Virus record (IMG/VR): IMGVR_UViG_3300042542_003555
Coordinates: 96,984 to 160,983 of that record
Reading direction: 5' to 3' (one strand)
DNA: 64,000 bases
Source of the DNA: a virus
Both the position numbers and the translations under genes were made by a program. Below the pieces are notes generated by a model. It did not search any database and was not told the origin of the DNA. It was given only the letters and a program-made list of their open reading frames with translations. Each line of letters opens with the position of its first letter. The first letter of the stretch is position 1. Below, piece after piece: positions 13,365-22,087 of this stretch.

Positions 13365-14313
13365 TTGATGTTCTCCTTTGTATTGCTTCCCACTGATAGG
13401 CAGTGGTGATTATATCTTTTAGTCCATATTTAGGTTTAAAACCTAAGACTTTTTCTGTATAGTTGGTGTTAGTGTTTACCAATTTAGCAGGATCACCTGG
13501 TCTGCGGTCACTATAGAAAATTTCAAAATTAATTCCTGTTACTTCTTCTACCATTGTAATAACATCCAGAACAGAATAACCTGTACCAGAACCGAGATTA
13601 AAAATGCTAGAAGTTTTATTTTCATTTAGAAACTGTGCTGCCTTTACATGAGCCTCTGCTAAGTCAGATACATGTATATAGTCTCTTATACAGGTACCAT
13701 CAGGAGTAGGAAAATCATTACCATAGACAGTGAAATCATTCCTAGTGAGAATACGGGGAATGAGATGAGTTTCTGGATCATGATTTTCGCCAAACTCCCC
13801 ATCAGGATCAGCACCAGCAACATTGAAGTACCTAAGAATAGCACTATTGACTCCTTCTTTCTTTGCATCTCCTAAAATGATTTCACACATTCGTTTTGTC
13901 TGTCCGTAAACAGATTGTGGTTCTTCTGCTGCACAAGAAGACGAGAAAACAATGTTCTTACATCCATAATCTTTCATTAATCTTAGAATATTGATTGTAC
14001 CGGAAACATTGTTCTCGTAGTAATAGGTGGGCATTTCTTCGCTTTCTCCTACCTCTATAGAACCGGCAAGATGAAAGACAATATCAAAGCTGAACTTATC
14101 ATCATCAAACATTTTACCATACTCTATCTCATCAAGAATATGATCATAATTTCTTATGTCTGTCCGAATATATTCATCACAATATTTCGTTGCCATAAGT
14201 TGTGATGGATGTTTGCGATCCATCACAATCACGTAATAGCCATTTTTCTTCAATTCTTTTTGAAGATGATGACCAATGTAGCCAGCACCTCCAGTCACTA
14301 ATGCTTTCTTCAT
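13339..14313 (-). CDS. galE: UDP-glucose 4-epimerase-like (GalE)
   Basis: 324 residues. Rossmann start TGGAGYIGHHL, then FHLAGSIEVGES and the catalytic SVYGQTKRMCE (Tyr-x-x-x-Lys), followed by RYFNVAGADP and GTCIRDYIHVSDLA, all as in GalE. It interconverts UDP-glucose and UDP-galactose (or the N-acetyl forms). The segment before the catalytic Tyr (SSSCAAEEPQ) lacks the usual AVYG spacing, a small oddity. It overlaps the VWA/protease gene by ATGA. Confidence 0.88.
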   Translation of the reverse strand: MKKALVTGGAGYIGHHLQKELKKNGYYVIVMDRKHPSQLMATKYCDEYIRTDIRNYDHILDEIEYGKMFDDDKFSFDIVFHLAGSIEVGESEEMPTYYYENNVSGTINILRLMKDYGCKNIVFSSSCAAEEPQSVYGQTKRMCEIILGDAKKEGVNSAILRYFNVAGADPDGEFGENHDPETHLIPRILTRNDFTVYGNDFPTPDGTCIRDYIHVSDLAEAHVKAAQFLNENKTSSIFNLGSGTGYSVLDVITMVEEVTGINFEIFYSDRRPGDPAKLVNTNTNYTEKVLGFKPKYGLKDIITTAYQWEAIQRRTSNATVGISG

Positions 14314-16433
14314 GTAATCATTCCAATAAAACGGTTGAGTACAACACGATTGATAACTTTGTTTGTATTGTACTTAGTAAAGGCGTTTACGAGGCCTCGG
14401 GTAGTGTTTGATTTTACTTCAAGTTCACTGTCGGCGTCAACATCAGTTTCGGCACGAATGATGTAATATTCATCATAGCCAGATGTTGTGCAAGTTACAT
14501 TCTTTTCTTTCATGAACTTTTCACGAACGTCATCTATGTTTGCAGTCTTAGGAAACAGTCGTTGAGCGTTTGGTCTAAATTCACGGCTGCTTACAAGATA
14601 GAAACCAATAACATTTGTTTTTGTGACTTGTTTGAAAATTTTCAATGCAGCAGCAGTAAAATGTTCACAACTATAACTTTGAATCTTTTCTGAAATACCT
14701 GTGCTTTGATGACGTAGAACAGCAACATTGGATCCATTTGTTGAAAATGGAAGATCGTTATACATATTTCCAAGTTCTGCTTTTTTTCTAGCTAGTATGT
14801 GACCTTCACCATCAGTAAGAAATACAGTATTGACTACTTGCAGCTTATATTGCTTCTGAAACATCGGAACAATTTTCATTGCTGCAAAGATTGTTTCATT
14901 GAGTGGAGTATATTGCATACCCATCCATTCTGGAAAACCATGAATACGATCTACCAGTCGTGGGTTGTTTGGATATATACTTGATGATCCATGCAGCAGA
15001 ACAGATGCCATATAAGAAAGTTCACTTGCATTCATTTTGCTTGAAAGCAGATTTAGCAAATTGAATGTTTTTAGCATAACATCATTTTCTTGATATTCTA
15101 CTTGAATACCATACTCTTTTGGTTTTTCATAATAATCGTGGTAGAACCTATTTGAGAATGCGTACACTTCAAACGGAATGTTTACTTTCTTACAGAACAG
15201 AACAAGATTTAAGAGTTGCTTAATGGTTGCATTCAAGTAGTTTGTCATAGATCCAGACCAGTCTAGGAAGATGACAAGACCATGAGATTTACCACCAGGA
15301 ACAACAGTCAATCGTTTGAAAATATCGTCATTAAACTTGTATGAATAAATTTTACTCATATTAAGTTCACCAGTTTTTGCAACACTGGCTCGCTTCATCT
15401 GATCCGCATTTTTACGGAGTTCAAATTCTTTCACAAGATAAGAAACAACCTTTGACGATTTTGTTTTAAAGTTGTTGAATGTGGTTGTGCTTACTTGACT
15501 GTTGTAGTAAGATTCTTTCTTATAACGATTGATTATGTATTTGTATGGAATTACAATATTCTCAAGTTTGATATTTTCTGGAACATTACCATAATTGTAA
15601 TCAAGAGAATCTTCACTCAAAAGTTGTTTTTCGTGTTTGCGAAATGCATCATCGGTGTGTGATTCTACTTTATCATCATCATTGAAACTTTCCATTTGAT
15701 CTTCGTTATCAATCTCATCTGAGATTTCAGAAGGTTTTTGTTTTTCTTGTTCTTTGTCATCTTCATCTTCTTCTTCACCATCATCAAAATCCATGGTCTC
15801 TGATGAATACTCAGTATCTTCATTCCACTCCTCTGTGTGAGCTTCTTCTTGACGTTTTTCTTTTTGCTTTTGTTTTTGTTCACGATAGAGTGCTTGAATC
15901 TTTACAGAAAGTTTGATAACATCAACAAAAGTTTCCAATTCATTCATTTCATCAACAATTGCAAGTTCTTCTTCATTGAACTTGATGCCGAGGTGTGCGC
16001 CAATCTTGAAATGAATATTCAAACGGTCTAGAATATTCATACCATTGAGATCAACACCTTCAGTTGCAAAAAAATTATCGTTATAAAGTTGACGATATGC
16101 TTTTGAGAATGAGGAACGCAGGCCAGGATACTTGCGTTTGATAAGTTTCTCAATTCTTGCATCTTCTACAATATTGAGAATAACTTTAGGAATTTTCAAA
16201 TCAATAACTGAATCGTGCCAACCTTCAGTGGGAGTATTCAATGCATGACCAACTTCATGACCAACAAACAGGTCATACATTTCGGGAGTAAGAGTATCTT
16301 TAAGAATAGGAATTACCAGCTTACGCTCTTTTGTATTGAAATAAGCGGTAGGAACTTTCTTGTGTTCAACAATCAGGTTTTCCGTCGCCATCAACTTGGC
16401 GAGTTGTGATTTGGATTCTTGTGTCGTTTGCAT
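14310..16433 (-). CDS. Large VWA-domain and zinc-metalloprotease protein
   Basis: 707 residues. The N-terminal domain has GHEVGHAL (H59-E60-x-x-H63), a zincin motif. A long acidic, disordered linker (about 195-260) leads to a VWA domain with a MIDAS motif LDWSGSM near 395. The plan recalls CobT-like and phage 'peptidase' proteins of large T4-like phages. CobT/CobS pairs are AAA-driven chelatases, but no AAA partner of CobS type is seen in the window. Single transcription start at 16462-16490; substrate unknown. Confidence 0.82.
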   Translation of the reverse strand: MQTTQESKSQLAKLMATENLIVEHKKVPTAYFNTKERKLVIPILKDTLTPEMYDLFVGHEVGHALNTPTEGWHDSVIDLKIPKVILNIVEDARIEKLIKRKYPGLRSSFSKAYRQLYNDNFFATEGVDLNGMNILDRLNIHFKIGAHLGIKFNEEELAIVDEMNELETFVDVIKLSVKIQALYREQKQKQKEKRQEEAHTEEWNEDTEYSSETMDFDDGEEEDEDDKEQEKQKPSEISDEIDNEDQMESFNDDDKVESHTDDAFRKHEKQLLSEDSLDYNYGNVPENIKLENIVIPYKYIINRYKKESYYNSQVSTTTFNNFKTKSSKVVSYLVKEFELRKNADQMKRASVAKTGELNMSKIYSYKFNDDIFKRLTVVPGGKSHGLVIFLDWSGSMTNYLNATIKQLLNLVLFCKKVNIPFEVYAFSNRFYHDYYEKPKEYGIQVEYQENDVMLKTFNLLNLLSSKMNASELSYMASVLLHGSSSIYPNNPRLVDRIHGFPEWMGMQYTPLNETIFAAMKIVPMFQKQYKLQVVNTVFLTDGEGHILARKKAELGNMYNDLPFSTNGSNVAVLRHQSTGISEKIQSYSCEHFTAAALKIFKQVTKTNVIGFYLVSSREFRPNAQRLFPKTANIDDVREKFMKEKNVTCTTSGYDEYYIIRAETDVDADSELEVKSNTTRGLVNAFTKYNTNKVINRVVLNRFIGMIT

Positions 16434-16461
16434 TTTGATATCTCTCTATTGAAGATGATAC

Positions 16462-16490
16462 ATTATCTCATGGATCCAATCATTTGTCAA
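16462..16490 (-). promoter_or_regulatory. Sigma70 promoter of the VWA/protease gene
   Basis: TTGACA (16485-16490), 17 bases, GATAAT (16462-16467), ending 29 bases before the ATG. Confidence 0.82.
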
Positions 16491-16511
16491 CAAAAAACCC
16501 GATTGTTGTAT

Positions 16512-16688
16512 TTACGCAACACTTGTCAAGATGATAACATTTCCTTCTGGTTCTTGTTTTATATCAAGATTTAAGGTTTGACCTTCTTTCCAGCCTAGGT
16601 CTGCCAACATTTCATCTGGAAGTTCAATATAAACATCTCCAGAACCATCTTCACACTCTTTAACTACTGAGGTATATATTTTAGACAT
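16512..16688 (-). CDS. AbrB-like small DNA-binding protein
   Basis: 58 residues starting MSKIYTSVVKECEDGSGDVY. The phrase IELPDEMLADLGWKEGQTL is the swapped-hairpin signature of SpoVT-AbrB/MazE proteins. Members are antitoxins or transition-state regulators; no toxin partner is seen beside it. Homologues are frequent in T4-like phages. Immediately after the 49-residue gene. Confidence 0.78.
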   Translation of the reverse strand: MSKIYTSVVKECEDGSGDVYIELPDEMLADLGWKEGQTLNLDIKQEPEGNVIILTSVA

Positions 16689-16691
16689 AAT

Positions 16692-16841
16692 TTACCCATA
16701 CATGAATTGTTTTCTCAAATCTTCATAATGATCTAAATCTTCTTGCCATCGTCTTTTAATAACCCACTGCTTGATAATCTGTTCAACTTCATCTAGTGCT
16801 TCCTTTTGTTGTTGCAATTTTGCTATATCTTCAGTTTTCAT
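16692..16841 (-). CDS. Small coiled-coil protein
   Basis: 49 residues from MKTEDIAKLQQQKEALDEVE, chosen because GGGGTGA precedes this ATG. A charged helix throughout. Unknown function. Confidence 0.68.
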   Translation of the reverse strand: MKTEDIAKLQQQKEALDEVEQIIKQWVIKRRWQEDLDHYEDLRKQFMYG

Positions 16842-16851
16842 GTTCACCCCT

Positions 16852-17046
16852 TTAATGATAAAAAGAACTGCTATCCATAAGTAAAAAATTACTATTCTTT
16901 TTTGCTTCTCCCATAACTTCAACCATCTTAATAAAATCTTCCACTTCATCGGAAGTCATATCGTCCAACATTTCACTCATTTCCTCCAATAAGACGATTT
17001 CTTCATCTGTAAAATGATCCAGTTCACTCAAATTTAAGTCCGACAT
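16852..17046 (-). CDS. Acidic helical protein
   Basis: 64 residues: strongly acidic (LDHFTDEEIVLLEEMSEMLD). AAGGAG precedes, and the start overlaps the methyltransferase end by 23 bases. No family recognised. Confidence 0.68.
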   Translation of the reverse strand: MSDLNLSELDHFTDEEIVLLEEMSEMLDDMTSDEVEDFIKMVEVMGEAKKNSNFLLMDSSSFYH

Positions 17047-17722
17047 AGCCAACACTCCTTTCATCATAAATTTTTTCTAAACGATTAACTGCAAGTTGAT
17101 AAACTTCGGGAACTATTTCTGTTCCTATCCATTTTCTATCAGAATATATGCAGGCAGCAGCGGTACTACCTGATCCCATGAATGGATCAAAGACAATTTC
17201 ATTTGGATTTGTATAAACATCGAGGAATTGTGAAATCAAGTCTGTCGGATAATTGTCTATATACGTTCCTATAGGCTTAACTATATGCTCAAGTACATCA
17301 GGAATAGACAGATCACTAAAACCTTCCCGAGAAAACTGTTTTCCGGGTCTTTTAAAGGTTAAAATAAAAGAATAGTTAAAGCGATATAGGTTTGCATTCA
17401 TTGAACGCACCCAAATCCTTTGACTTTTATGAATCCAACCTAACTCTTCCATTAAATTTGTGATAAAAGTGTGTTTTTTTACCACTTTCCCGCCCGATTT
17501 GCGGTCACGCAGAACAATTGTTATGACATTATTGACTGGATGAACTTGAGAGAAAGTATCTCTCATCAAACTTTCCCACTTTTTCACAGATTCATCAGGA
17601 TTTTCCCCAATTTCATCAAAATCCGGTGGGGAGGTGATGACATAGTGATAGTTTAAGTTCCACTTTAGAACTTCCAAACAATCTGTATTGTATAGAATAC
17701 AATTATCCAAAGGTGCGTACAT
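17024..17722 (-). CDS. DNA methyltransferase (beta class, N4/N6 type)
   Basis: 232 residues. Catalytic motif IV TSPPDF near residue 31 comes before the SAM-binding motif I FDPFMGSGSTAAAC near 180, the order of beta-class amino methyltransferases (PF01555). SPP is usual for N4-cytosine enzymes, but the aromatic residue expected after it is Asp-Phe. No restriction gene is nearby, so this is a solitary enzyme, probably for protection of phage DNA or regulation. SD is AAGGAG. Confidence 0.85.
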   Translation of the reverse strand: MYAPLDNCILYNTDCLEVLKWNLNYHYVITSPPDFDEIGENPDESVKKWESLMRDTFSQVHPVNNVITIVLRDRKSGGKVVKKHTFITNLMEELGWIHKSQRIWVRSMNANLYRFNYSFILTFKRPGKQFSREGFSDLSIPDVLEHIVKPIGTYIDNYPTDLISQFLDVYTNPNEIVFDPFMGSGSTAAACIYSDRKWIGTEIVPEVYQLAVNRLEKIYDERSVGYVGLKFE

Positions 17723-17837
17723 TAATTTTCTCCTTATGCTTCACTTTACGTGTATATCTTACATCAATTTTGTGTTTTTGTGGGGCAGGAATAGGTGTGC
17801 GACATACAGGTTTTGGTATTTTCACAATTATCTTCAT
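17703..17837 (-). CDS. 44-residue basic protein
   Basis: Starts MKIIVKIPKPVCRTPIPAPQ and continues Lys/Arg-rich. GAGG lies before the ATG; its stop overlaps the methyltransferase start by 20 bases. Very basic with repeated Pro; unknown function. Confidence 0.68.
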   Translation of the reverse strand: MKIIVKIPKPVCRTPIPAPQKHKIDVRYTRKVKHKEKINVRTFG

Positions 17838-17838
17838 T

Positions 17839-18192
17839 TTATCGCCTCATTTTGGCCATATCTTTTGCTTCAGTATCATTAAAAACAGGTACTGCATTAG
17901 ATTTGTGTAGAGTTCCGATACCGATCATCTTATCACCCGTATAGGTGACTTTTTCTTTCTTATTCCAATTAGCTACTTGTACACCGGTATCTATTGATTT
18001 GAATTTTTTATGATCACGTTCAGCAGGAATAACAAGTTTGGGAAATTTACCAGTTGACTTGAAAGTTGACGGAGTTATCTTTTTAGAAACGACGCCGATA
18101 CCAACTTTACGGCACCATGCATCATATTCTGCTTGTTGCACCTTTGTCAACTTCTTCGGTTTTGATTTGCGAATGTGTCCGTAAATTATCAT
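17839..18192 (-). CDS. Basic phage protein, unknown
   Basis: 117 residues, starting MIIYGHIRKSKPKKLTKVQQ. Includes YDAWCRKVGIGV and a later MIGIGTLHKSNAVPVF. I have seen this plan in T4-like phages without a role. Directly behind a perfect consensus promoter, so probably strongly expressed early. Confidence 0.78.
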   Translation of the reverse strand: MIIYGHIRKSKPKKLTKVQQAEYDAWCRKVGIGVVSKKITPSTFKSTGKFPKLVIPAERDHKKFKSIDTGVQVANWNKKEKVTYTGDKMIGIGTLHKSNAVPVFNDTEAKDMAKMRR

Positions 18193-18220
18193 AATGTAAA
18201 TCTCTAATGAATGAGACTAC

Positions 18221-18249
18221 ATTATAGCAATGAACAAACAAATTGTCAA
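18221..18249 (-). promoter_or_regulatory. Perfect consensus sigma70 promoter
   Basis: TTGACA (18244-18249), 17 bases, TATAAT (18221-18226). Drives 18192 and the methyltransferase operon. Confidence 0.93.
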
Positions 18250-18262
18250 CTACTATTTTGTT

Positions 18263-18445
18263 TCAATATTTGAAACGTCTAAATTCTTCATCCTCTCCAT
18301 GGCGATTCTCATATTCCCATTGTTTTAACTTTTTCTTAACTTCGCCATGTTCTTTGAATTTTCTTTTCTTTTTTGAAGATTTCGTAAATTCATAATCATC
18401 ACCGTAATCATCATTTTTACGGAATTTACCAGCAAATTTACTCAT
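18263..18445 (-). CDS. Highly charged small protein
   Basis: 60 residues, nearly all Lys, Glu, Asp, Arg and Phe/Tyr; probably disordered. Small proteins beginning MSKFAGKFRKNDDYGDD-like are known in T4-like phages. Unknown function. Confidence 0.75.
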   Translation of the reverse strand: MSKFAGKFRKNDDYGDDYEFTKSSKKKRKFKEHGEVKKKLKQWEYENRHGEDEEFRRFKY

Positions 18446-18463
18446 TTGGTTTTCTAGACTCCA

Positions 18464-18841
18464 TTATTTCATTAGTAGGAACTTGATGCCTTTCATTTTA
18501 CCTTCAGGCGAGGTTTCTTTATCTCCATTTCTGGAAATAAAAAATATATCGGAGTGAGGATAGCACATTTGTACTATTTTGAGAAGTTGACATGCGGTAC
18601 CGTCAGTATCATTATACATAAAAACTTCATCAACGTATTTGATACTTCTGACGATATCCGATCTTGAGTTGTAGTTTTGAACAAAACCTTTTTCATACTT
18701 TGTTAGGTAAATATCGGAGTGTACACCGACAATTAGCCAATCACCTTTTTTTCTAGCCTTTTTGAGAAATTCAATATCTGATAATTCTATAGGATCAAAA
18801 GTGCCAATCGTTACAATTATTTTTTCTTTTCTTGTTTTCAT
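18464..18841 (-). CDS. Cytidylyltransferase-like nucleotidyltransferase
   Basis: 125 residues from MKTRKEKIIVTIGTFDPIEL. GTFDP matches motif 1 of the HIGH superfamily, but the HxGH that should follow is degenerate (ELSD), and the ISRNG near the end replaces the usual ISSTxIR. Fold retained, catalysis doubtful. It overlaps the DUF6433-like gene by four bases. Confidence 0.7.
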   Translation of the reverse strand: MKTRKEKIIVTIGTFDPIELSDIEFLKKARKKGDWLIVGVHSDIYLTKYEKGFVQNYNSRSDIVRSIKYVDEVFMYNDTDGTACQLLKIVQMCYPHSDIFFISRNGDKETSPEGKMKGIKFLLMK

Positions 18842-19260
18842 GGTAACATGTTGGGAAAACACTCCTTGACAAAATTATATGTCAATCCTTTTACACCTAA
18901 ATCTTTCTTAAATATTCCAATAATCACTTCTGCTTCTCTTGGTTCTAAAGATTCTAAAAGTTGAATTAGAAGTTCATTCTTTCTCTGTTCTGTTAAATTT
19001 TGAGAAGTAGGATGTCCTTCTTGAAACAAATAAATTCTTCTTAGTTCTGTTCCTAGATGAGCAAAAGAAACACCAGGTAAGGTATCAGGAATTTTATAAT
19101 TATCAGGAATTTCTTTCACAGTCCATTTGTAATTTGGATGAAAGGTGTATTCCAAAACTTTAACAAGGGTTGGAGAAAGATTGTTTTGTATTACGAGTTT
19201 TCTATCTGCCTTTGTCTTTACTTCTTCAAATTCATCCAATATTTCATAAATGTTTCTCAT
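18838..19260 (-). CDS. DUF6433-like T4-type phage protein
   Basis: 140 residues, all helical: MRNIYEILDEFEEVKTKADR at the start, LEYTFHPNYKW in the middle. I recognise this as the DUF6433 type found in T4-like cyanophages. Role unknown; its position next to RNase H suggests DNA metabolism. Confidence 0.72.
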   Translation of the reverse strand: MRNIYEILDEFEEVKTKADRKLVIQNNLSPTLVKVLEYTFHPNYKWTVKEIPDNYKIPDTLPGVSFAHLGTELRRIYLFQEGHPTSQNLTEQRKNELLIQLLESLEPREAEVIIGIFKKDLGVKGLTYNFVKECFPNMLP

Positions 19261-20117
19261 TAAAATTCCTCAATAACGTCCATCAGGTTCTTCAGTCGGT
19301 TCTCAATAAAGTAATTCAACAACTTACTTCTAGGAGCAGGTTTTGTTTCTTCATAAGTATTTATGATTTTCTCCTTTATATCACCTGGTATTAAAGACAG
19401 GTCAATTAGGAGTTGATTACGGGTAAAGCCAGTATTTGCTATAGATTCATAGTTACTGTAATGCTCAGATAGAAATTTATCTAGTTTTCCTTTTGTAATA
19501 GGAGTCTGACGTTTATCTAGAACAAAACAATCTGAAGAAGATAAGATATTTGGTATACCATCACCTTTGTCACCTTTGATGATTTTTTCTTTCAGGTCTT
19601 TTTGTGGATTCTCTGAAATGACAAACTTCTTCAAAGCAGGATTATATTGCTTTACACTAAATTCACTTCTACTGTTATATGCTTGAAGTTGTAAGAAATC
19701 ACCATCACTGGAAAGAATCAAGATATTTTCGTGCATGATATGACGAGGAACTAATGTGCCTATAATATCATCAGCTTCGGCCCCTTCAACATCAATTACT
19801 TTGTATGGAAAATTTTCCTTGAGTTCGCTTTTTAGTTTGGCGAGAATATCAAAGATTAGGTGCCAATCAAGATCAGATTTCTCTCTGGCTTTTTTGCGGC
19901 CTGCTTTGTAGAAAGGAAATACAGATTTACGCCAATAGTTACGATTGTCGCAACACAGCACAATTTCACCATATTCACGAAATTTATTGGTGTGGGTGCG
20001 AATGACATTGAGCACCATATGGCGAACTAGTCCTTCTTCCAGTTTCACATTTTTTTGGGATGCAATCTGAGCCATGATGCCAGAAAGCAGGACTTGATTT
20101 AGGTCAATTAATATCAT
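19260..20117 (-). CDS. rnh: RNase H (T4 type, 5' to 3' exonuclease)
   Basis: 285 residues, the family B FEN/RNase H fold. Metal-binding clusters are visible: VEGAEADDII near 108, LSSDGDFLQL near 134 and the helix-hairpin segment KGDKGDGIPN near 185. In T4 this enzyme removes RNA primers from lagging-strand fragments. Starts ATGATATTAATT at the end of a promoter region and ends at the start of the DUF6433-like gene. Confidence 0.92.
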   Translation of the reverse strand: MILIDLNQVLLSGIMAQIASQKNVKLEEGLVRHMVLNVIRTHTNKFREYGEIVLCCDNRNYWRKSVFPFYKAGRKKAREKSDLDWHLIFDILAKLKSELKENFPYKVIDVEGAEADDIIGTLVPRHIMHENILILSSDGDFLQLQAYNSRSEFSVKQYNPALKKFVISENPQKDLKEKIIKGDKGDGIPNILSSSDCFVLDKRQTPITKGKLDKFLSEHYSNYESIANTGFTRNQLLIDLSLIPGDIKEKIINTYEETKPAPRSKLLNYFIENRLKNLMDVIEEF

Positions 20118-20144
20118 GATAACACTCTTTGTTCAGGAAACTCT

Positions 20145-20173
20145 ATATTACACTAGTTCATTTACTTTGTCAA
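20145..20173 (-). promoter_or_regulatory. Sigma70-like promoter upstream of rnh
   Basis: TTGACA (20168-20173), 17 bases, TAATAT (20145-20150), ending 28 bases before the rnh ATG. The same TAATAT -10 occurs at 4694. Confidence 0.72.
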
Positions 20174-20492
20174 ATATATTTGTAACAAAGCTACCAGATG
20201 TTGTTGTTTTTTTAGCAACGAAGCCATAAAAATCACAGGTTATCATTCTGGAAACATATTCTAGAGGTTCTATTAAAATTGCTTCAAATAAATCCGGATC
20301 TATAGGATTACCTTCATCATCTCTTTTGAATACCATAATATGATACATATTTCCCAATTCACTCATATCAAGACTTTCACCTGGATCTCTATATTTTGCT
20401 CCTTCAACACTTACAGAATCTTCTTCTGGTCCAGGAACAAAGAAGAAAGCATCAAAATTGTCATTCTTCATTTCTTTGAGAAACTCTAGCAT
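20148..20492 (-). CDS. Unknown acidic protein
   Basis: 114 residues. FFFVPGPEEDSVSVEGAKY and a beta-rich middle; ends in a helix. AAGGA precedes the ATG at 20492. The reading overlaps the end of the GIY-YIG-like gene. Unknown function. Confidence 0.7.
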   Translation of the reverse strand: MLEFLKEMKNDNFDAFFFVPGPEEDSVSVEGAKYRDPGESLDMSELGNMYHIMVFKRDDEGNPIDPDLFEAILIEPLEYVSRMITCDFYGFVAKKTTTSGSFVTNIFDKVNELV

Positions 20493-20898
20493 TATAGTCC
20501 TTAATATGTGATTTTCTAACTCTTACCATTATCCAAACGTTGTAGTAATCTTCACTTTCCATCACACCACGAACGAACTGTTCCTTCGCTTCAAGATATC
20601 CACATTCACCTTTTGTTTTGCATAGATGTAGAATCTCTCTAGAAAAGTTTTCTTCTCCGTGTAGTTTAACATCATTTACAAGTTCTGTGTTGGAACCATA
20701 GTAAGTTTGCCAATCACTTGCTACTTTCACTTTTTTCTTTTTACCTTTGACTTGTTTGGTTTTGGCAGAATAAAAAAATTTCTTACCTATGTATTTTCTT
20801 TTATTCGTGAGATTAGTAATCTCGTAAACGAATCCGTAGTTATCACCAATCAAGTCTTCCGTAAAATCAATATTATTATATGTCCAATTTAGTCCCAT
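20461..20898 (-). CDS. GIY-YIG-like endonuclease domain protein
   Basis: 145 residues. GFVYEITNLTNKRKYIGKKF (about 22-41) matches the GIY-YIG opening strands, followed by YYGSN and Glu-containing KEQFVRGVM. T4-like phages carry a small conserved protein of this plan in their core. Whether it is a homing enzyme or a repair nuclease is not visible. Confidence 0.78.
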   Translation of the reverse strand: MGLNWTYNNIDFTEDLIGDNYGFVYEITNLTNKRKYIGKKFFYSAKTKQVKGKKKKVKVASDWQTYYGSNTELVNDVKLHGEENFSREILHLCKTKGECGYLEAKEQFVRGVMESEDYYNVWIMVRVRKSHIKDYNARVSQRNEE

Positions 20899-21074
20899 TC
20901 TTCATCATCTTCAGAGTCCTCATCTTCTATATATTCTTCTTGAATTTCTTCGATGGGCTCTCCGCAAAATGGACAATGTTCTGGATATTCTTGAGACACA
21001 AATTCCTCAGTATAGTTAATTTGATAAGATGATTCGCAGTTGTGACATTCTGCTGTTATTATTTTGTCGTTCAT
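20889..21074 (-). CDS. Small zinc-ribbon protein
   Basis: 61 residues. CHNC near 10 and CPFC near 34 build a zinc ribbon; the tail is very acidic (EEYIEDEDSEDDEEWD). Directly downstream of nrdB. Small zinc ribbons beside nrd genes in phages have no set function. Confidence 0.78.
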   Translation of the reverse strand: MNDKIITAECHNCESSYQINYTEEFVSQEYPEHCPFCGEPIEEIQEEYIEDEDSEDDEEWD

Positions 21075-21083
21075 TTTGTTTCC

Positions 21084-22070
21084 TTAGTGTGCCCATACAT
21101 CCGCCCAATCTCCAGACAAAGCACCTTTCGCATAATCAGTTGCTCTATTCTCAAAGAAGTTGGTGTGTGTTGGTGCATTAATCATTTCTTCTACCCAAGG
21201 TAGAGGATTTCTTTTTACTTTAAAGATTCCTTTTAGTCCTAGACTAATCAATCTTCTATCTGCAATATAACGAATATATTTTTTCACTTCCTCAGCAGTC
21301 AGTCCTTCCATTTCATTTACACTAAATGCCAAGTCAATAAACTTATCTTCAAGTTCAACCATTCTTTCAGCAATAGTATAAATTCTGCTTTTCAAATCGT
21401 CGTTCCAAATTTCCTTATTTTCTTCAACATAAGTTCTAAACAACTTAATCATAGATTCGCAATGTTGTGTCTCATCTACAATTGACCACGTTACAATCTG
21501 ACCCATACCCTTCATCTTACCGGTGCGTGGGAAGTTAAGTAACATGATAAAGGAACTGAATAGTTGCATTCCTTCGGTGAAAGCAGAGAATACTGCAATA
21601 TGAGTAGCAGTAGAAGTCCTATCGCCATTCTGTGAGCTAAGATTAAGAATATAATCGTGCTTCTCACGCATCTCTGCATATTCCAAGAATTCATTGTAGG
21701 TTGTCTCCGGTAATCCTAGTGTCTCAATAAGATGTGAGTATGCTGCGATGTGTAGTGCTTCTCTTGCTGCAAAACCAAGAAGCATCATTCTCACTTCAGG
21801 TTGAGCAAAGTATGGTAGATAGTTTTTAACATAACCACCAGCAACATCAATATCGCCTTGAGTGAAGAATCTAAAAATATGTGTTAGGAATTTCTTTTCT
21901 GAGTCTGTGAGTTTTTTCTTCCAATCTTTTACATCTTCTAACATTGGAACTTCTGTGTGAAGCCAGTGAGACTGCTCATGTTTCAACCATGAATCATATG
22001 CCCACGGATAGTTAAATGGTTTAAACGATGTTCTATCTTCTGTTAAATCTGATTGTTGCTTCTTGATCAT
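21084..22070 (-). CDS. nrdB: Ribonucleotide reductase beta subunit (class Ia)
   Basis: 328 residues. The metal ligands and radical Tyr are visible: FTQGDIDVAGG holds the first Asp, and REALHIAAYSHLIE gives Glu, His and the Tyr four residues later, as E115/H118/Y122 in E. coli NrdB. The diferric-tyrosyl radical would be made here for the NrdA subunit. GGAG precedes the ATG. The alpha subunit gene follows the two genes upstream. Confidence 0.94.
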   Translation of the reverse strand: MIKKQQSDLTEDRTSFKPFNYPWAYDSWLKHEQSHWLHTEVPMLEDVKDWKKKLTDSEKKFLTHIFRFFTQGDIDVAGGYVKNYLPYFAQPEVRMMLLGFAAREALHIAAYSHLIETLGLPETTYNEFLEYAEMREKHDYILNLSSQNGDRTSTATHIAVFSAFTEGMQLFSSFIMLLNFPRTGKMKGMGQIVTWSIVDETQHCESMIKLFRTYVEENKEIWNDDLKSRIYTIAERMVELEDKFIDLAFSVNEMEGLTAEEVKKYIRYIADRRLISLGLKGIFKVKRNPLPWVEEMINAPTHTNFFENRATDYAKGALSGDWADVWAH

Positions 22071-22087
22071 TCTTCTTCTTCTCCTGT

